Source: Kwoniella dejecticola CBS 10117 (taxonomy: Eukaryota; Basidiomycota; Tremellomycetes; Tremellales; Cryptococcaceae). Taken from it: 64,000 nt of DNA. The position numbers and the translations under genes are program-made. Below the pieces are notes generated by a model. The model was not told the origin of the DNA. It did no database searches and saw only the letters and a list, made by a program, of their open reading frames with translations. Position 1 is the stretch's first letter. Each line of letters begins with the position of its first letter. The stretch covers positions 1,798,001 through 1,862,000 of the forward strand of contig NC_089301.1 of NCBI RefSeq assembly GCF_000512565.2, written 5' to 3'. Shown here in pieces: positions 59,662 through 64,000 of this stretch.

Positions 59662-61201
59662 ATGGCTGTCTCTTTCGTCGGGCGGGGCATGTGGCCCAAG
59701 ATCTTCCTCAAGATCTGTAAGCTATGGGTATACATCGTCGCCGTCGGGTGTTTAGTCATGGTAAGCTTTCCCAAAGTCTCTCGATCCAGTGCATCAAGCT
59801 GATTTGTCTCTGGGTCGCCACTCGTGTCTAGCCGTTGGTAGTCTGGATAATCATCTTCATCGAGAATACGAAATGTTTCTCCGACACTATGGGTATGTCT
59901 GACTATTCCCAATCGACTCATGCCGTGTTCTCCATCGATGTCAGAAAAGAAATTGACGATGAGATCTCGTAGGCCACTATCTCGGGAACGATCAATGGGT
60001 ATACGATCAAATGGACGGCGATCCCAATGCAGGATACGTGGGCAATACGAATATCCCAAAACACCTCGGTGGTCCAGTGTGAGTACGATCCCCTGCGTCC
60101 TTTTCACGAGCCTGGCACACAATGACGAATGATGGCAAAACTCACTTTCTGTTATCTTACTGGTTTCCGTGTCGATGGACGTATAGCTTCGCAGCTGCTT
60201 TCGACGTGGCGATGTGGATCATCATCTTGATAGCCATCTGCGCTGATCTCTTGTACGTCTAAAGCTCAACTCCCAACTTCCAGCCCATTTCCTCGCTTCT
60301 ATCGGACTTCAAATCCGGAGGGATCCGAAGCCGAAGCTGAGTTGCTGATTTTGGTTTTCAGTTGGAAATTCCCGATATGTCGACAATTTCTCGGTGAGTG
60401 ACCCTACTTGATCTCCTCGGTATGGCGATCCTCGACTGGACGGAGCCGACGAAGAAGACTGACAGTGTTCATACCTTGCCTCTCTGCCAACAGAGTCGAT
60501 GTGGGCGGACGGCCTATATTATACGCCTGATAAGACATTCAAGGACATCGAATTCTTCTGTGAGTCGAATAGCTACAGTACCGTTCTTGCTCCCTGATAA
60601 GACATCGCAAGGTATCGTGACGGATTATCCTATCCAATGTTTGATGTGATTCAACTTGCTACTGCTAGAGCTAATTTACTGAGACCAGTCCTCGTCGCCA
60701 ATGCGTTCTTGAAGATCTTCATCGTCGTAGCCACAGGCTCGCAGACATATACGGGCTTATATCCTAAACAAGATGAACCGCAATTGGATACTCCGTTATT
60801 CTGTCTGTACGCTACCCTGTGTTTGGCGGGGTCAATACCGTTTACGTGAGTTGGACCTTCGACCTCGATACCTGTTCTTCCGTTCGCTTGAGGTTCCCAT
60901 CTGTTATCTAAATGTGAATAACAATTATGTTTCTATGGACGAGATATACTAACGTCGAATGTAAATGTGTCTGTAAATGTAATAGGATAATAGCTCTTTT
61001 CGTAAGTCCCCTTTGATGAACCCAACCTCTAAATCCAATCAACTCCTCTTACCTGAACCGAAATGGCGGCCAAACAGGCAGGCGCAAGGAGAAACGCTGA
61101 TGAATTCTGCTTCCAATTAGTACATCCTCCACGGGATGAAGATGAAAGAGTACAAAGACGAATTAGCAGCTGCCGAGGCCGCCGCAGCTGCTAAGAAGTA
61201 G
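59662..61201 (+). CDS. Conserved-looking four-pass membrane protein of unknown function
   Basis: Nine short exons can be joined with consistent phase into a protein of about 230 residues. Predicted membrane segments are KLWVYIVAVGCLVMPLVVWI (two-part, ending IIIFIENTK), VAMWIIILIAICADLFW, FFLVANAFLKIFIVVATGS and LYATLCLAGSIPFTIIALFYI. The first external loop contains NDQWVYDQMDGDPNAGYVGN, rich in Asp/Asn/Tyr. A Trp/Cys-containing cytosolic loop (FPICRQFLESMWADGLYY) sits between TM2 and TM3. The C-terminus is a charged, Ala-rich helix ending AAAKK. I do not recognise the family; the tetraspan layout is generic, without the CCG motif of tetraspanins. The start at 59662 follows a CT-rich leader. 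Confidence 0.78.
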
Positions 61202-61560
61202 GCCTAAGTTGGATCGTATGAAGTGACTGGCTAAATCCCCGTTGAACCTCGTTTTGTACCCTCATACCCTTTCCCATATGCGCATGTATCGATCACAAAT
61301 CGCGCTTCGATGTCAGTACGTGATTACGTCAGATTAGTCATCACAGTAGCACACCAGACGAAGATGAATGAGCCAAGCCAGACCAGGCAGGCAAGAGAGC
61401 AAGAAGGCAATCAAGCAATCAAGCAAGGCATCAATCGTACTTTACACATATATGCTGCATTGCATTTTTGACGTCGTATAATATTTGATGTTTCCATGAG
61501 TTAAATCATAGATTTTGCGTAGTCTGCCTTGACTGGCCTGAAAACCTCTCGACAATCTAA
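61202..61560. other. Convergent intergenic region membrane protein / PDX1
   Basis: Two 3' ends. AGGCAAGCAAG-type purine repeats at 61385-61430. No gene recognised. Confidence 0.45.
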
Positions 61561-63405
61561 TTAGTTACCTTTACCGGCCATTCGTCCACCTTTGATCTCT
61601 TTTTCACCCGCACTAAAAACCGAAACATGGTTAGTTTGTGTTATGTTGTATATCTGGACTGGATGGAAGATGGCATATTCAGAAGGGAGGAATACGCACA
61701 CACTGATACCGACCATGGCGTCTCCTAAGTCGGTAGACACTTCGGCCAGGACGGTAGGGTTATTGTAGTGCGTGACAGCTTGGACGATAGCTCTGGCTCG
61801 CTTGGCGGGATCTCCAGAGAGGACTGCAAGAAGCGAATAAATGAGTTCTTCCGCGTCAGTTCATTCAGACAAATGTGGTTCTTGGAGGCTAGTGACTTAC
61901 AGATACCGGAACCGACGAAGACTACGATGTAACCATCTCACTTAGCATCGAGCGCCCTGAAAATGTGTTGCACCAGACCGATCGAGGGGACTCACCACCA
62001 TCGCATCCCAATTGCATCATCATAGCAGCATCAGCGGGGGTAGCAACACCGCCAGCGGCGAAACTGTGATCGAGAAGATCAGCTGGTGAGCCCTTGAATG
62101 GGATACGACTGATTGAGGGGTTGGATACCAAGTGAGGGTGTGAAGCTCGCACTCACGAGACAACAGGTAACCTCTTCAATCTAGCGGTCTCCTTCAATAA
62201 GTGATAAGGAGCAGAAAGCTCCTTGGCGAAAGCGTATAACTCCTCATCCGACATGGCAGCGGCCTTTCTGATATCCGCCATGACTGCTCTTTGGTGCTTG
62301 ACAGCTTCTACTACGTCTCCAGTACCCGCTTCACCCTTTGTTCGGATCATACTGCGACAGGTTGAGCAATGCAGCTCAGCTTGAGACTCAGCCATGATGT
62401 GCGATCAGGCGATCAGGCGAAGGGATATGAACTCACGCAGCACCCTCAGAAATCCTTCGAAGAGCTTCACCAAGATTCTTACAACCGCAAACGAAGGGGA
62501 CTTTGAAAGCGTGTTTGCCGATGTGGTGTTGATCATCTGCCATGGTGAGAACTTCCGATTCCTAAAGCGGATCAATGGGGAGAAATAACGAAGATGATCA
62601 GTACCATTTCCATCGGGATCGTGAGCAACGATTGGAAAGAAGAAATTCCACTCAACTCACATCGATGTAGTCTACGCCGACAGCTTGTAAGATCTGGGCT
62701 TCGACGAAATGCCCGATTCTGACTTTGGCCATGACTGGGATCGAGACAGCTTCGATGATTTCCTTGATCATTCCTGGGTCGGACTGTAGTGTAGCAGAAA
62801 ATCGCTGTCAGCCTTGACATGTCCCCGACGCTGCGGGATGAAGATTGGGATCTTGTATGTGTGATGAGGCGGGCCAAGGTGGTACACTTGCCATTCGTGC
62901 AACGCCTCCATCCCGCCTGATATTCGCTGGGATTCTCTCTGCGTCGATCATTCACTGACCATCAGCCCCTAGAGCTGTCTCATTACACAAGCTGATGGTG
63001 AAAATCGAGAGTCTAGCACTCAAAACTCACCCAAAGCCATCACGGCGCATGCCCCAGCTTCTTCAGCAATTTTGGCCTGTTCAACATTCATGACATCCAT
63101 AATCACACTAATCGACCCAACTCCATACATCAGCACACACACGCATATCGCATGGCGCATGGCGCCGCAACCGATTTTGCGTGAGTTGAGTATAGTTGAA
63201 TGTCGACTCACCCTCCTTTCAACATCTGGGCAAGACCAGACTTGACCCCGAAGCTCCCACCTGCACCCCCGCTTCCTGTGGGTCCACCTCTACTGCCCAA
63301 AAGAGGCGTCGCGGTCCCGCCTTGTCCCTGGCCTTGAGAGATCAATGGTGTGCCTCCGTTAGCATTCGGGGCGGAGGAAGGTACGATAGTTGGTTCGGAT
63401 GACAT
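61561..63405 (-). CDS. SNZ1: Pyridoxal 5'-phosphate synthase, PDX1/SNZ1 subunit
   Basis: Pdx1/Snz1 makes pyridoxal phosphate from ribose 5-phosphate, glyceraldehyde 3-phosphate and ammonia, which is supplied by the Pdx2/Sno1 glutaminase. The (beta/alpha)8 barrel shows GLAQMLKGGVIMDVMNVEQAK in two exons, AEEAGACAVMAL, IPANIRRDGGVARMADP, SIPVMAKVRIGHFVEAQIL (Schiff-base lysine in MAK), VDYIDESEVLT, VPFVCGCKNLGEALRRI, then MIRTKGEAGTGDVVEAV with the second catalytic lysine in RTKGE. VSFAAGGVATPADAAMMMQLG and DGVFVGSGIF-type phosphate-binding loops follow. It ends GGRMAGKGN at 61561. The first ~55 residues before SFGVKSGLAQML are G/S/T/P-rich and longer than in yeast. About eight introns. No SNO1/PDX2 in the window. 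Confidence 0.95.
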
Positions 63406-64000
63406 CGTGTGTGTAATTGGGCTTGTACTGCGCAGGTTATTCTTCCTTGTGTAGCTAGTGTAGTGTAGCTAGTAAGACTGTGCGAAATTGATAAATGTTG
63501 GAATAGCTATCTACTGTATATCTCTGATCGATTGCAAGCGATGAAGTTGTCTTGGACTTTGGACTTTTTTCGACTCGGTGCCAGGTCGGAGAACAAGTTA
63601 CGAGATCTCCACTCAATAACTTAATTGCCGGATAACGAGAAATGCATCCGTCGTCTATACTCACTATACGATTATGTTCCGATTGGAAATCGCCCAACTC
63701 TCCTTGCCAAGTTTACGAATACCTGTTCGAACTCGCCTAAGTACAACAGTACCATGCATCACATGCCCCGATCTCAGCTCTACGTGATCTGACATGACTG
63801 ACTCGAATTGCGTGGCTGTAAGTGAACCTGCAGGGTTTCCATTATAAAGTACAGGACATGCGGACGGATCTCATTCCCCACTTTTTACCCCACTATCGCT
63901 CGCGACGATCGGCATAAACGCATCGCGACCACACATCCGTATCCGCATTGCATCCGCATCAAGTCTGATGTTAGCAATACATAATATTATATCCACACAG
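63406..64000. other. Promoter region of PDX1 and unassigned right end
   Basis: About 600 bases upstream of the PDX1 start. CATTATAAAGTA at ~63840 looks like a TATA element for a plus-strand gene that would start beyond the window. CATCCGCAT-type short repeats are at 63930-63965. No coding region recognised. Confidence 0.4.

Overview
The window reads as nuclear DNA of a basidiomycete yeast of the Tremellales (Cryptococcus/Kwoniella type). This placement is an inference: genes are closely packed on both strands, introns are short (about 50-120 nt) and very frequent with GTRNGT donors, several proteins have long Q/P/S-rich tails, and all recognisable genes are fungal. No prokaryotic feature, CRISPR array or transposase was seen. 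Most gene models were assembled by reading splice junctions by eye, so outer limits are firmer than individual exon edges.

Layout. 1-0.44 kb: start of an ASNSD1-like amidotransferase (minus, runs off the edge). 1.3-5.2 kb: UBP3/USP10-type deubiquitinase (minus). 6.1-7.5 kb: fibrillarin NOP1 (plus). 8.0-12.9 kb: tubulin cofactor D (minus). 13.5-16.1 kb: PCH2/TRIP13 AAA+ ATPase (plus). 16.3-25.8 kb: four consecutive vacuole/autophagy/TORC1 genes, namely ATG16 (minus), YPT7/RAB7 (plus), the SEA4/MIOS GATOR2 subunit (minus) and VMA21 (plus). 26.5-30.5 kb: the tRNA methyltransferase TRM7, apparently spliced in frame into a Ser/Thr protein kinase. 31.4-36.8 kb: the SWI/SNF ARID subunit SWI1 (minus, glutamine-rich). 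38.6-40.4 kb: sphingolipid fatty acid 2-hydroxylase SCS7 (minus). 41.2-44.2 kb: decapping enzyme DCP2 (minus). 45.8-56.0 kb: an apparent catabolic block with a DUF2264 protein (plus), a DAL5-type MFS transporter (minus), a GH88 unsaturated glucuronyl hydrolase (plus) and a dienelactone-hydrolase-family protein (plus). 56.2-58.5 kb: eIF4B/TIF3 (minus). 58.9 kb: a dispersed 5S rRNA gene (minus) with an inverted 5S fragment beside it. 59.7-61.2 kb: an unrecognised four-pass membrane protein (plus). 61.6-63.4 kb: vitamin B6 synthase PDX1/SNZ1 (minus).

Most of the window is conserved housekeeping. The parts that stand out are the putative TRM7-kinase fusion, the sugar-acid catabolic block with its divergent transporter/hydrolase promoter, the run of vacuolar and autophagy genes, the stop/start overlap at the 3' end of ATG16, and the isolated 5S gene with its inverted fragment.
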